The position numbers and the translations under genes were made by a program. From Tubiluchus corallicola (lineage: Eukaryota > Priapulida > Priapulimorpha > Priapulimorphida > Tubiluchidae): a stretch of DNA of 64,000 nucleotides. Below the pieces are notes generated by a model that worked only from the letters and a program-made list of their open reading frames with translations, was not told where the DNA came from and did no database searches. Of the stretch, positions 51,220 through 62,319 are shown in pieces (within the stretch, counting starts at the first letter, position 1; each line of letters starts with the position of its first letter). Location: positions 188,001-252,000 of the forward strand of contig JAQGDQ010002379.1 of NCBI GenBank assembly GCA_030141605.1, in the 5' to 3' direction.

Positions 51220-52555
51220 ACTGAATATTTGCTGTGCAATTTAGTGAATAATTTATAGCATAACGAGTAGTATACCAGCAATTACAACGTCACTTAGCTT
51301 GGTTGGATCATTAATCTCCAATCTGCAACAACTATTATATGCGAGATTATGCCAAGTAAACAGCAATCATAGGGCTATAAATGAAGACTGTGTGAACATA
51401 ATGGTAAAACCAACGCACTCATCCAGAACATTTAGCTGAATTGCTTGACCAAAAGTTCCTTTGGTTTAAATTGAAGTACTAAAATACCGATAAGAAACGG
51501 CAAAAGGAAAAAATCCATAGTAATTATTTAGGTAAGTTGACTGCTGCTGCATGTGCAAACGATAACGACAACAATAACAACAAGAGCAGCAATAACAACA
51601 ACAGCAGCAACAACAACATCAACAACCTTGAAGTCAACATTTAACACTATACGTAGATAACAATGATCATTCATCTTTACATTTGAATCTGACTTTCACT
51701 CAAATTACAGACTTGCAGTATAATTATTTTCCCATTGTGCTTCTGTGAGAATGACCTTTATTATGATTTTTAGTTCTACTACTGACAATTCTTTTAATCA
51801 CTGCCATGCCTCAGGTGTCATGATTAAACGATGACTCGCTCGCTTTACCATACAATCAGGTCTGTCACAGAAACGTGATCTTTTACACAAGTGTGGTAAT
51901 TTAAAATAATCAGTGCGTTCAGATGAAAGTATTAAACTTCAGGTGTAGGGTTGATGAAAGGAGAGTGAAACAAAGCGTTATAATATTGTGAACATCGTGT
52001 AGTAAATCGTACTGAATGCAGCTGATATTCTAGCTGCCGTTGGTGTTAAAAATTTAAACAGCATAATTAAAAATGGTGGCTGAATAAGGTCATGGGGCGT
52101 TAGTGGCAATGATGGTGTTGTTGGCGTTGATGTTTGTGTTAGTTGCGGTGCCACATGGCAGTGCATATTGATTATGAGAGTGATGATGATGACGACGACG
52201 ACGACAATGATGATAACTTTAGGATGTTTCGGAACTTGCAGTGTGACTACAACCGACGAGTATTGACAACTGACTGCTTTATCGACGTTTGGTTAAGCGA
52301 CGTATCGACTCTTCAGTTAGTTTTTTAAATTTTGCAAAATACGGTCGCGTCTCTGAATTCAAATGAGATCTGCATCAGAAGTGTCTGAGCTTCACAAAAA
52401 TGATAATTTTATTTCTATGATTGTCTACAGCACACCCACACACAGAGGAGCAAAAACTTTAATGGTTCCCAGTTTATTTCACTTACACGTGCCTAGAAGT
52501 ATATACAGCTCAGTTGCTCATTGTCCCAATGGTTGACTATATTTTTAGCAGGAAA
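51220..52555. other. Only short AAC and GAT/GAC patches
   Basis: Apart from 51555-51630 and 52182-52215 (GATGAC units), nothing is recognised. Confidence 0.5.
51555..51630 (+). repeat. Short (AAC)n mosaic
   Basis: AACGACAACAATAACAACAAG and AGCAGCAACAACAAC units. No retrotransposon body was recognised beside it. Confidence 0.85.
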
Positions 52556-52885
52556 CTGCAAACTGCAACAACAACAATAGCAACGGTAGTAACAACAAAA
52601 ATAACAACAACAACGATAAAACAACAATAACGACAACAGCCGCAGCCCTTGCTATGAAACTAGCGTTTTTTTATAATTTGACAATAGTGCAAGTGTCAAC
52701 GGGCAGAATCTATTTAATTTAGATGGTTGTGGCAAAAAGAGAGCCTGATTTATCACCAAGGTTACGCATCTAAGTTGAGGCACTAAATTGGCAGAGATAT
52801 TTTAGACATGTTCAAATGTGAATGCGAATTTTCTTCAATCTTTTTACTTTACTGTTTTAAACATTTCAATAATTATTCTTGTCGT

Positions 52886-53642
52886 TAGGACCGGCTTTAC
52901 CACCAGGCAAACTAGACGGGTTGCCTAGGGCACCATTTTCTTAGAGGGGAGGGGCTCAAAATTCTGGAAGTGATTCCTTATTTTTAAGTTTAGTATAAGC
53001 AATAACATAGTGATTGACACGTTACCAAGTTCTTGTCCACAGTTTATATTGTAGGCATAGGGCAGCAGCCAAAGTAACGACTCCTTTCCTTAACAGAAAA
53101 GTTCCTTGCATTAGCATTTATCTAATCGTGGCAGATAGACTTGTAAGAGTCGAAGCTTTCAGTAGCATAATACACGAAACAAAAAGTAAAAGAAGCTGGT
53201 GGACAGTGAACAGCAACAAAATCTTAAAAGAGAGTATTTACAACCAGACCAGAGTTATATGGTTGTGAAGATGATGATGCTAATGGAATGGACGTATGTG
53301 AAAAAGAGGAGTCAGAAGACTCAGTCACTGTTCTCTGATGATAAGGCTGAAGGAAAATCTAGCCATGAATATGAACATGAAGGCTGCGCGGCTGAAATTG
53401 TAGAAATATTGATTGCTCGTGAAGACCCAGGACGTACAATGATGTCAATTTCAAATGTAGTTGTAGAGTGGTAGTTAACTTCAGTTAATCAGTACACAAT
53501 AATGTATAGGCCCAACACACAAGTACCATTAATACTTTAATATATACAACAAAAACACAATTTTGTAGTGGTTGTATGACGTATGTGTGGGGGATTAAAA
53601 ATACTTTTGGCTAGGGCGTCAAATGACCTAGAACCCGCCCAA
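52886..53642. mobile_element. 757-bp hAT-like remnant (TAGGACCGGC...GAACCCGCCCAA)
   Basis: The left end has GGACCGGCTTTACCACCAGG and GTTGCCTAGGGCACC. The right end has GGCTAGGGCGTCAAATGACC and AGAACCCGCCC. Together they resemble inverted ends of the CAGGGCCGGCTCTAGG hAT type. Flanks are CTTGTCGT (52878-52885) and CTTGTCAT (53643-53650), 7 of 8 identical. The interior holds frames of 84 and 91 codons that I do not recognise as transposase. The element lies between the arms of a larger inverted repeat. Confidence 0.5.
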
Positions 53643-53674
53643 CTTGTCATTAAAGCTGACACAAAATTAGCACT

Positions 53675-53800
53675 TTCAAGTGTGATGTATAGCCGAGTGG
53701 TCACGGACGGAATGAGCTGTTAGTGACCAAAATTAAGAATGGTCAGTCGAAGCTGGTCAGTTAAGGATGGGTGATCACCTGGTTCAATACTTGCTCGGGA
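53675..53800 (+). mobile_element. Weak tRNA-like fragment with stretched box spacing
   Basis: A box TAGCCGAGTGG (53690-53700) is a perfect match. The B-box-like GGTTCAATACT (53781-53791) is about 90 bases away, too far for a tRNA unless an insertion occurred. It lies just outside the hAT-like remnant. Confidence 0.3.
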
Positions 53801-54001
53801 TAGTTTTGCGATATTGGTTGTTTTCCTCTTGTGGCTAAAATATCTCTGCAAATTTTTTTAGTGTGTCAACTTAGATGCGTAGCCTTGATGATGAATCAGG
53901 CTCTGATCTTGCCACAACCATCTAAATTAAATATATTCCACCTTTTGACACTTGCACTATTGTCAAATCATAAAAAACGCTAGTTTTATAGCAGGGGCTG
54001 C

Positions 54002-54032
<31 letters not shown>

Positions 54033-54624
54033 TCTGCTGCTACCGTTTTCGCTGTTGTTGCTGCTATTGTTGTCTTATTTTATCGTTGTTGTTGTTATTG
54101 TTTTTGTTGTTATATCGTTGCTGCTGTTGTTTCTGTCGCTATCGTTGTCGTTGTCGTCGTCGTTCTTGTTGTTGTCATTGTCGTTACCATTGTCGCTGTC
54201 GCTGTTGTTGTTCCTGTTATTTTTTGCAATTACTGCTGTTGTTGTTGCCGTTGCTGTGATTTTCTGGAATTTGTGAGTAAATAAAAACCCGCCATTGCTT
54301 ATGTGTAACTCCATTTTATACCAAACGTGCTCAGGTGTCACAGTTCTCTCATGTTCTCAATATTCCCATAGCGCACCTGCTAGTGTTTGTGTTGGACCAT
54401 AAATCAAACTAATTAGCGCGATCGCAAATTATTAGCTAGCTACATTGCTTCTATGATGTGCTTAATTAGCTCCTATAGCTCATCTGTTGTATCTACAAAT
54501 GCAAGATTGCATTATAACTGATTATAGATAACAGCGTAGATGGATTTACAATCTGGAACAAAATGTACGTCATAAGCGAAAAGCTACATGGGAGCAAGAA
54601 AAGAAGAAAACATCAAGAGAAAAA

Positions 54625-54980
54625 CTGCTTATTTATTTATTTATTCTATTTTAATCACACCCAATAGTAAAATAGAGTCTACAATAAAAACAATATAATA
54701 TAAAACACGTTGGCAAAGAACATACAAATAAAATATTTACAAGAGTGTGGTAAAGACACAAAGATATTAACTGCTTACATGTGTCCGTTGTGTACAAGGA
54801 ATTTATGCAAGTTAACTTTATATAGGCGGTTTTTAAATAACTTAATATTTTATGCAGTTACGTGGGGTACACCATCAACATATGCAGGCAGTGAGTTCCA
54901 AATCGGTACAACACGATTTGAGAAAAATTGACCAAATGATACTTTAGCTCTTCGACGCACGAAAAGCTTGTTTACTGTTA
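54625..54980 (-). pseudogene. Degenerate non-LTR ORF2 tail B with (AAAT)n-ended 3'UTR
   Basis: The minus strand reads VRRRAKVSFGQFFSNRVVPI, then WNSLPAYVDG, a stop at about 54850, and on in the same frame KLFKNRLYKVNL. This is the same tail grammar as element A but from a different copy. The 3' end is AAATAGAATAAATAAATAAATAAG near 54628-54650. Element A's 3' end lies directly upstream of its first recognisable residue, so A inserted into B. Confidence 0.7.
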
Positions 54981-54997
54981 GGATAGTTGCTACAATT

Positions 54998-55540
54998 AAG
55001 TTTAAGTTTATTACACACCAAATGAGAAGTAAACAATATACATTAAGATACATACATATACATACAAACATATACATCATATAAAAACATGCTATACACA
55101 TTAAATTACGTACATACACAAAAAGCAGCATGATAATGAGGGGCGGTGTGGGGGAGACACGAAAAGCAAATGCTTCTTACATGTGCCTGTTAAATACTAA
55201 GAAAGCATTTAGATCGACATAATTTAGTCGCCGTATAAAAAAAGTTTGCATTGCGAGCTTTTGCTAATGGTGCATCATTTACAATTTCTGGTAAACTACT
55301 CCAAATCGAAAAAAATGACCAAATATTTTTAGCAGATCGCTTGACATACATTTTAAGTGAGTTGGTACTTCTTGTCCGACTAGATGTAGCAAATGAGAAA
55401 AATTTATCTCTGTCTATATCTACGTCTTTATGTATGATTTGATAACACAGTATAAATCTTTATCTAACCGTCTTTCCTCTAATGATCTAAGAGTTAGAAA
55501 GTTCAATCGTAACGGATTTGACAAATAAGTAATGTTACCT
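54998..55540 (-). pseudogene. Degenerate non-LTR ORF2 tail A (frameshifted) with 3'UTR, inserted into tail B
   Basis: The minus strand reads LRSLEERRLDKDLYCVIKSY, then after a frameshift near 55430 FFSFATSSRTRSTNSLK, then SFFSIWSSLPEIVNDAP. This is the SLExRRL..D, FF....RTR..SL, F..WN.LP..VV.A order of CR1-type tails. Its 3'UTR runs to a GTAATAAACTTAAACTTAA end near 54998-55016, which abuts tail B's coding sequence. Confidence 0.65.
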
Positions 55541-55599
55541 GCCAGTTTGAATAGTTGGATTCACAGCGTCGATCACCGCAACATATTCTTGGGTTGATA

Positions 55600-55915
55600 C
55601 GAAACGCGTAACGATATAAAAATCGCATTACGTGACTCAGTGACTCAGTGATACATTAATTAACAACATAGGTAAAACAGTAATAATAACTATTTATGTA
55701 ACTATGATGTGAAGTTGAAATTGTGATTAAAGTGAAAGTTGTCGTGTTTTCAAACTTTCATTTCTTTCCCTTATAACTCTTTTACTTGAATTGAAACTTC
55801 ATTTAACTTTTTATTGGTAATCTTCTTATTGATTATAGCTATAAAATTTTACTGTTTACTTTTTACTCGTGTAGTTATTTCTTGTGCCTAATAAATAAAT
55901 AATAAATAATAAAAA
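55600..55915 (+). mobile_element. Possible retrotransposon 3'UTR ending in (AATA)n
   Basis: AT-rich sequence ending TGTGCCTAATAAATAAATAATAAATAATAAAAACGG (signal plus tetranucleotide tail at 55886-55912). No coding tail is recognised. Confidence 0.35.
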
Positions 55916-56394
55916 CGGTACTGTGTACTGTGTCAGCGTTGACTTCTCTTGCAGCAGCTTTATCTTCAAAGTTATACCCCCCCCCCCCAACCGAAAATAT
56001 TACAGAGCTGAGCGTATACTGTAACGGACCAAGAAATACACAGCAGTCAACATGTCATTTGAACCAATAGCCGTTATGGTTGGCTGTTAGGAACTGCTTA
56101 CAGCACTTCAATTTGCCGTGTATCATTTCACATTTGCAACTTAAACTCTGTGAAATAAGCAGTAATTGGAATAATGATATTTTACCCTTAGTGGTAATAA
56201 CAGTAATGTGCTTGCCCTTGAGGGACATTGTGCTTTTATAAGTAGCAGCTAAAATGTTACAACACAAATGGACCGCCGAGTGGCATTAGCAGGCAGAAGA
56301 TGGCAATCGCGTTGAAGGAAGACAATGAAGACGAAGAGGTTTAACTTCATCTGCGTCCAGAAGCATTAATCGTAATATCATGAAAGATATACGA

Positions 56395-56576
56395 AGCTGT
56401 CTAGCTACCTACATAGCCACCCACCTAACTTCCTGCCTACCCACAGTCTGCCAACCTGCCTACCTACCTATAGGCACATCCTACTTACCTACCAACCCTC
56501 TGCCTTCTTACCCACCTACCTACCTTCCTACCGACTTACCTACCGACCGACTGACCTACCTACCTATACCTAAATG
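56395..56576 (+). repeat. Diverged CCTA/CCTG tetranucleotide region
   Basis: CTACCTAC/CTGCCTAC words mixed with ACCGACCGACTGACC. It resembles the start of the 302-bp unit (CACATCCTACTTACCTACC) but with many changes, so it is probably the ancestral sequence from which the unit was copied. Confidence 0.75.
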
Positions 56577-57503
56577 CCTACCTACCTGCCTACTTAGCTG
56601 CCTACCTAGATACCTGCTTTGCCTACCTATATGTACATCCTACTTACCTACCTACGCCCTGCCTTCTTACCTACTTACCTGCCTGCCTACCTACCTATCT
56701 ACCAACCAACCTACCTTCCTACCCACCTACCTACCTACCTAACTAACAACCTATTGTTCGTATGCCTGCCTGCCTGCCTGCCTATTCCCTGTTTGTACTA
56801 TTCCCCTATATACCTGACCAGCTACTTACCTACGTATTTACCTACCTGCTTACCTTCTTACATACTACTTAGTACCCACTTACCTACCTGCCTACTTAGC
56901 TGCCTACCTAGATACCTGCTTTGCCTACCTATATGTACATCCTACTTACCTACCTACGCCCTGCCTTCTTACCTACTTACCTGCCTGCCTACCTACCTAT
57001 CTACCAACCAACCTACCTTCCTACCCACCTACCTACCTACCTAACTAACAACCTATTGTTCGTATGCCTGCCTGCCTGCCTGCCTATTCCCTGTTTGTAC
57101 TATTCCCCTATATACCTGACCAGCTACTTACCTACGTATTTACCTACCTGCTTACCTTCTTACATACTACTTAGTACCCACTTACCTACCTGCCTACTTA
57201 GCTGCCTACCTAGATACCTGCTTTGCCTACCTATATGTACATCCTACTTACCTACCTACGCCCTGCCTTCTTACCTACTTACCTGCCTGCCTACCTACCT
57301 ATCTACCAACCAACCTACCTTCCTACCCACCTACCTACCTACCTGCCTACCTAACTAACAACCTATTGTTCGTATGCCTGCCTGCCTGCCTATTCCCTGT
57401 TTGTTACTATTCCCCTATATACCTGACCAGCTGCTTACCTACGTATTTACCTACCTGCTTACCTTCTTACATACTACTTAGTACCCACTTACCTACCTGC
57501 CTA
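56577..57503 (+). repeat. Higher-order tandem repeat, 302-bp units of CCTA-rich sequence (three copies)
   Basis: ATGTACATCC recurs at 56631, 56933 and 57235, exactly 302 bp apart. Within each unit the tetranucleotide CCTA/CCTG pattern is broken by the same unique words (TATTGTTCGTATG, TATATACCTGACCAGC, CATACTACTTAGTACC). Copies 1 and 2 look identical. Copy 3 has an 8-bp gain and a 4-bp loss. A diverged partial unit precedes the array (56395-56576). Confidence 0.95.
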
Positions 57504-57519
57504 GTGCCTACGTACTTAC

Positions 57520-59620
57520 CCAATAGTGAGGCACATGCTTACTTAACACTAGGGCAGCACAGATCTAAAATTCTTTTGGAGTAAGTCTTACGAAACTGGC
57601 TCCACTATAACTTCCTACCTACCTAGGCAATTACTACTGCCCTGCTTTTCTGTGGTTCCTGCACCTAACGGTTGTCTATAGTTTGGTAAACAATGTGGAA
57701 AAGGCATCAACGCATCACTAAATCAGTATAGCGATAGATGATTATACGGTCGCGTATGTCAGTCCCTATTCCCCATACCATTCTAAATCTTTTATTACTC
57801 GAGATTATACAATCCCCAGTTGATAGGATGCGTGTCATACCCAATTTGCTGTGATTAAACTATTCAAGCGACAGATAAGATCGAACAAGAGGCTTACTTC
57901 CACAGAAGCGCGCAAGAATAAGTGACAATTCTCACATGAATTCGTGAACAAGGCACAGAGTCTATTGGCGTATAATGGTTTTTACATATCAGAAGGTTAT
58001 TTGTCAAGATGGGTTACCATCCTCATAAGACATGGCGCCTTTAATCATATTTCCCTTTTAGTAATTGCAATCTTAAAGCAATCAAGCACTTCCTGGATGT
58101 GCTTCTGAGTTTTCAAATCTTTTTGAACAATTCTGGCGTGCCCTACGTGTCCAGAAATACTAAACGTTATTTTACATCTACAATACTTGGCTGAAACAAA
58201 TAGTGAAGAAAAATGTTGGATTTTTTATTTTCGTTTGCCCGTGCAAGCCGACCAGCATTCAGAATAAAGGCAGCAAACACGATTTGGTAAAAATTACATT
58301 CTGTAGTAAACCGGAACTGTTACTGTTCACAGAGGAATGCTGACCTAGCATTGATCACTAAGTAAATTTATTCTCTATAGTCTTGGGGCTACTACTTAAT
58401 CCCTGAAGAAGCTTGGGTAGCTTTATCCAAATAAGGAAAGATTTCTAAAACGGCAGAATTGTCAGATGTTCAAATGCTTAGCAGGTACTAACCAGAACGA
58501 GTGCTGCTTCACTTTGAAAAACTTTGAGGTTATGACGCCAATCTGACTCATCGTGGTACATGTATGTAAATAATGTACTTTCTCAGTATAGTATAGTCTT
58601 GGCCTAGTACATGCTTCATACTTAAATAATCCATACTAGACCAGTGTACCGTGTAGACCACGTGGTGTACTGCTTGGTTTTTTTTATCTGCCTTAAGCCG
58701 TACCACATATATATATACATTGTAATGTACAATGACTCCTGCTTTTAATCGAGAACAGAGAAAGGAAAGAGTGAATGAGCGAGAGAAGGAAAAAGAAATC
58801 AGAGATAGACAAAAGAAATTTAAAATTCAAAATTTTTAAGAAAAATAAACGTGACTAATTTATTTCTACTGGGAGTCCAGTTGTTCAGAGGCTAAAATTG
58901 GACATTGTCCAAAAATCAGATGGATTTTGGTCAAAATATGCGTGAGGAAGGCGTGATTCCGCGCATATTTTGTATCATTTTTCGAAAAATGGGTTATTTG
59001 TACATGGATGGGAACCTAATACGTTGGTAAACATCAGACGATGATACATTTAATGTACGATCTATAATGTAGTCAGGTACAGGCATGCCACATTGCGTGT
59101 ACATTATAAATGCACTTTACCTATATGTTGGTATTAGCAAATTACGAGTAGCGCATTGCGTTAGTGAACCGCCTCCGTTCTATAACTGCGCCGAGGCTTT
59201 TGTTTGCTAAACAATTTTTCCCCAGGAAAATCAAAAAGTTCGTGTAATCTTTTGTCGTGAGATTATTCATACATTCACGCACCTGCATAGTGTATTTGTT
59301 TTGAAATAACGCCAGTCTAGCAGGTTCGTTGTGAAAGAAAATAGCAGCAAAGTTTATTAAATTTTCAGAGGAATTTACGTTATTAGAGTGAAGCCTTTGT
59401 ACCTTTTAGCTGATAATGTTGTCAATATATAGTATTACAAAAAACTTAATCGAGCGCGCAATTCTGATAAGGTTAATTTTCGTGCCAGGACAAGCTACCT
59501 CATACTATGCTCCTAAAAATAAAATAATATATTCGTTTAATATATTAAGATTAGTTCCAAAGCTTCACAACAGGACTGAGGCATCCAAGGCGTAGCAACA
59601 AGAACTTATTTATATAAGGA
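57520..59620. other. No feature recognised
   Basis: About 2.1 kb of AT-rich unique sequence after the 302-bp array. CGTGAGGAAGGCGTGATTCC near 58940 is locally palindromic around GCGCATATTTTG/CAAAATATGCG. Confidence 0.45.
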
Positions 59621-59624
59621 AGCC

Positions 59625-59628
<4 letters not shown>

Positions 59629-59667
<39 letters not shown>

Positions 59668-59743
59668 TCTTTCTTTCTCTCTCTTTCTCCCCTCTCTCTT
59701 TCTCTCTCTCTCTCTTCATCACTCTCTCTCCCCTCTCTCTCCC

Positions 59744-59794
<51 letters not shown>

Positions 59795-59862
59795 ACTCTC
59801 TTTCTCTCTTTCTCTTACTCCCTCCTGTCTCTCTCTCTTTCTCTCTGTCTCTCTCTCTCTTT

Positions 59863-59938
<76 letters not shown>

Positions 59939-59993
59939 TCTCTCTCTCTGTCTCCTTCTCTCTCTCCCCATTCTCTCCCTTTTATTTTCTCTC
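59629..59993 (+). repeat. Interrupted (CT)n tract, 365 bp
   Basis: CTCT with CCCT, TTCT and TGTC interruptions. The 153-codon Arg/Glu frame on the minus strand is an artefact. Confidence 0.98.
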
Positions 59994-59999
59994 TTCATC

Positions 60000-61820
60000 A
60001 CGGAATAGTAAGCAGTATCAATAATGTGCACACGTTCCACACAGTGTTCGTTACATATGACAAACACATTTTTTAAAATTTATCCTGCAGACCTGCATAC
60101 TTTACAGTTTAGTACTTTATGTAGTTGGTCATATTTACTGCCACTGATATTTATGACGAAGCAAAAAACCTTCATAAATCATAAACAATAATATCAAGTA
60201 ATCAGGCCTCATATTATTTGAAAGGTTTCATCTATTTTATACAATCTGCATGCGAGCCAAAACTGTTTAAATAATAGTTTACATCAGTTCCATAATATTA
60301 TTAATTTCACATATAACTGAAGGGTTTCACATTAAACTGCATGAAACACAATCATGTGGTGAATTGTTATTAGAGAAGAGTAATTTCAGGATAAACTTTA
60401 CCTAAACTGACCTGGCTCGGTGGTGGTATGCGATCGTGCCATTATTATTCGCTGGTATCAAATTACGAAGCGTCAATAAAATACAAAATTAGAAATTTTC
60501 TGCATCGTCGAAAATGGCTGCTAAACTCGCTGAATAGCTAGAGAATAATTTGACATATATCAGTAAAATCGAGGTGAATCCGTTGAGAAAAAACCGTAAA
60601 ATATGAAAAAATAACCAAATATTTCGCTCCTACCCAATGAATAGTTTCACAAAATAAAAAATGTTCGTCCTGCTGTAGAAAGTTTGTAATAAATACACAA
60701 TTAACTAGATACACTATAGATTTAATAACCACTTATTTCGAAAGGTCTTAATTGTTCTGACTATTTAAATTACAGGCCAAAAAATAAAATAAAACAATGC
60801 ATAGCTTCGTAATTTACGATACGTCGTGGTACAACGTACATAAACTACATAAACTAATTCACGTCGTTATCTAATTATATTGAACCATTAATATTGCTTT
60901 CTCTTACTTATATGTTTTTCAAGCTAAAGAAATAGCTTTTTGGTGCGTTATAAATCAAAAACTGTTTTAAGTTGTTTTGTGTCAACTTCATCTCAAAAAC
61001 AGCAAAACTTCTGAACTAAATAAAACAGTAAACACTCTATAAGCACTAGGAAAATAAACTGTTACAAGCGTTTTGCAAAAATAAACTGTTACAAGCGTTT
61101 TGCAAAGACGGTGTTTTCTACACGTAATTTTGCCCACAGATATTTTATCTGCAAAAAGCAACGAAACATAAGCTTATCATTGGTACTTGGCATTCTAATT
61201 AAGTAATATTTTTTATTTAAATAGGACAGCATTAGTTTCCAAACTGCACAACAATATTGAAGCGATCTTCGCAAGAGTTTACTTAACTGACATCGTACTT
61301 GGTGCATTGACTTTAAGTCTAACTCCTGTGTACGACATATATAAAAATATATTTTATGTTTCTTATCAATGTGCCGCCTCTCCATATATTTATCCGGATG
61401 TTGTTACGTTTTTACTTTAGATAGAAAGTGATCTTGAACTACGCCGTTAGTTCCATTTTCCAAAATCAAAGGTAAAAAAGGTTTCACAGGCCCAACTGTT
61501 GGTTTTCTAGCTTCGCAGTATAGCAGACATAACATATTTTAAAACAGAATGATCAGTTAAGGTGTATATGTACAGAGGGTGATCTGGTTACACTGTAAGA
61601 GCTGAGCAAATTTACGGATGCGTGAAAATAAACAATAGATTTAATATGATAGCATTGTGAACAGAGATGGACAGCTCGTGGAACGAGGGTCATTTGTTTT
61701 TCCACTCGTTGTTGGTTTTGTCATTAAATGCTGGTTAAATTCACAAGTGAGAACTTTAATTACCGTCACAGGGCTTTCTCGGGTTTATTTAAAGTTCACT
61801 GATTGTCTTCGTGTTAACTG
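60000..61820. other. No feature recognised; short direct repeat at 61040-61105
   Basis: AATAAACTGTTACAAGCGTTTTGCAAA occurs twice in tandem (about 61052-61077 and 61080-61105). CAGAGATGGACAGCTCGTGG at about 61664 looks like a hAT end without a partner. Confidence 0.5.
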
Positions 61821-61830
61821 TTGTTAAATG

Positions 61831-62310
61831 CAGGGCCTATTTCAGCCTAAGCGAGGCCCCCTGGGGGGGGGGGGGGCGTTGGACGGGCGCCACCATGGTT
61901 GGCGCCCAGAAAATTTTTGAACTGCTAGAACGCCGGAGAAGTATTTTCGAAGAGAAAATATGAAGTTATACAGTTGTTAAAGGAAAGAACAATTGAAAGA
62001 AAAACTGCTTTATTCTCAAGACCAGTCCTTAATACTTGTCAAATAGTCAAATAAAAAACAACATCTTTGCAATATGTGATACCGTACTCTCTCACTTCCG
62101 TACAAGCCGGTGTTAGAAATTCCGAAATTGAAAACAGCTGAACATCGCACCGAGCCGCTCAAGGCAAACGGCGCGCGTGCGGCAAGAGAGAGGGAGAGAG
62201 GAGACAGTATGTTCGCAAAAAGCAAAAAAAATGTTACTTCGGCGCGAGGCCCCCCTGGAAGGAGAGGCCCCAGGGAAGTAACCCACTCCCCCCCCCTGAA
62301 ATAGGCCCTG
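61831..62310. mobile_element. 480-bp non-autonomous hAT-type MITE with perfect TIR and 8-bp TSD
   Basis: The left end CAGGGCCTATTTCAG (61831-61845) is the exact reverse complement of the right end CTGAAATAGGCCCTG (62296-62310). Both are flanked by the identical octamer GTTAAATG (61823-61830, 62311-62318). A CAGGG terminus and 8-bp duplication are diagnostic of hAT transposition. The interior is GC-rich near the ends with a G run at 61864-61875 and C runs near 62289. It has no transposase, only short shadow frames. The intact TSD and TIR suggest a fairly young insertion. Confidence 0.92.
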
Positions 62311-62319
62311 GTTAAATGT

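Larger units (their letters stand above)
52560..54265. repeat. Large inverted repeat pair with (CAA)/(TTG) outer tails
   Basis: Left arm 52633-52806 and right arm 53833-54005 are inverted copies with only scattered differences. Shared words are TTTGACAATAGTGCAAGTGTCAA, ATTTAATTTAGATGGTTGTGGCAA and TACGCATCTAAGTTGA. Outside each arm lies a trinucleotide tract, (AAC)n on the left and (TGC/TTG)n on the right, in mirror orientation. Two insertions of one repeat family whose tail is (TTG)n is the simplest reading. A hAT-like element and a tRNA-like fragment lie between the arms. Confidence 0.7.

Noticed and set aside
53014-53474. 84- and 91-codon frames inside the hAT-like element as transposase
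   Set aside because: No zinc-finger BED, RNase-H-fold or dimerisation motif of hAT transposases is visible.
55251-55442. 63-codon plus-strand ORF
   Set aside because: The minus strand of the same interval carries the recognisable retrotransposon tail.
56380-57584. Repetitive proteins of 120-145 codons (YLPTYLPT)
   Set aside because: CCTA tetranucleotide array. The identical copies come from the 302-bp unit, not from a protein family.
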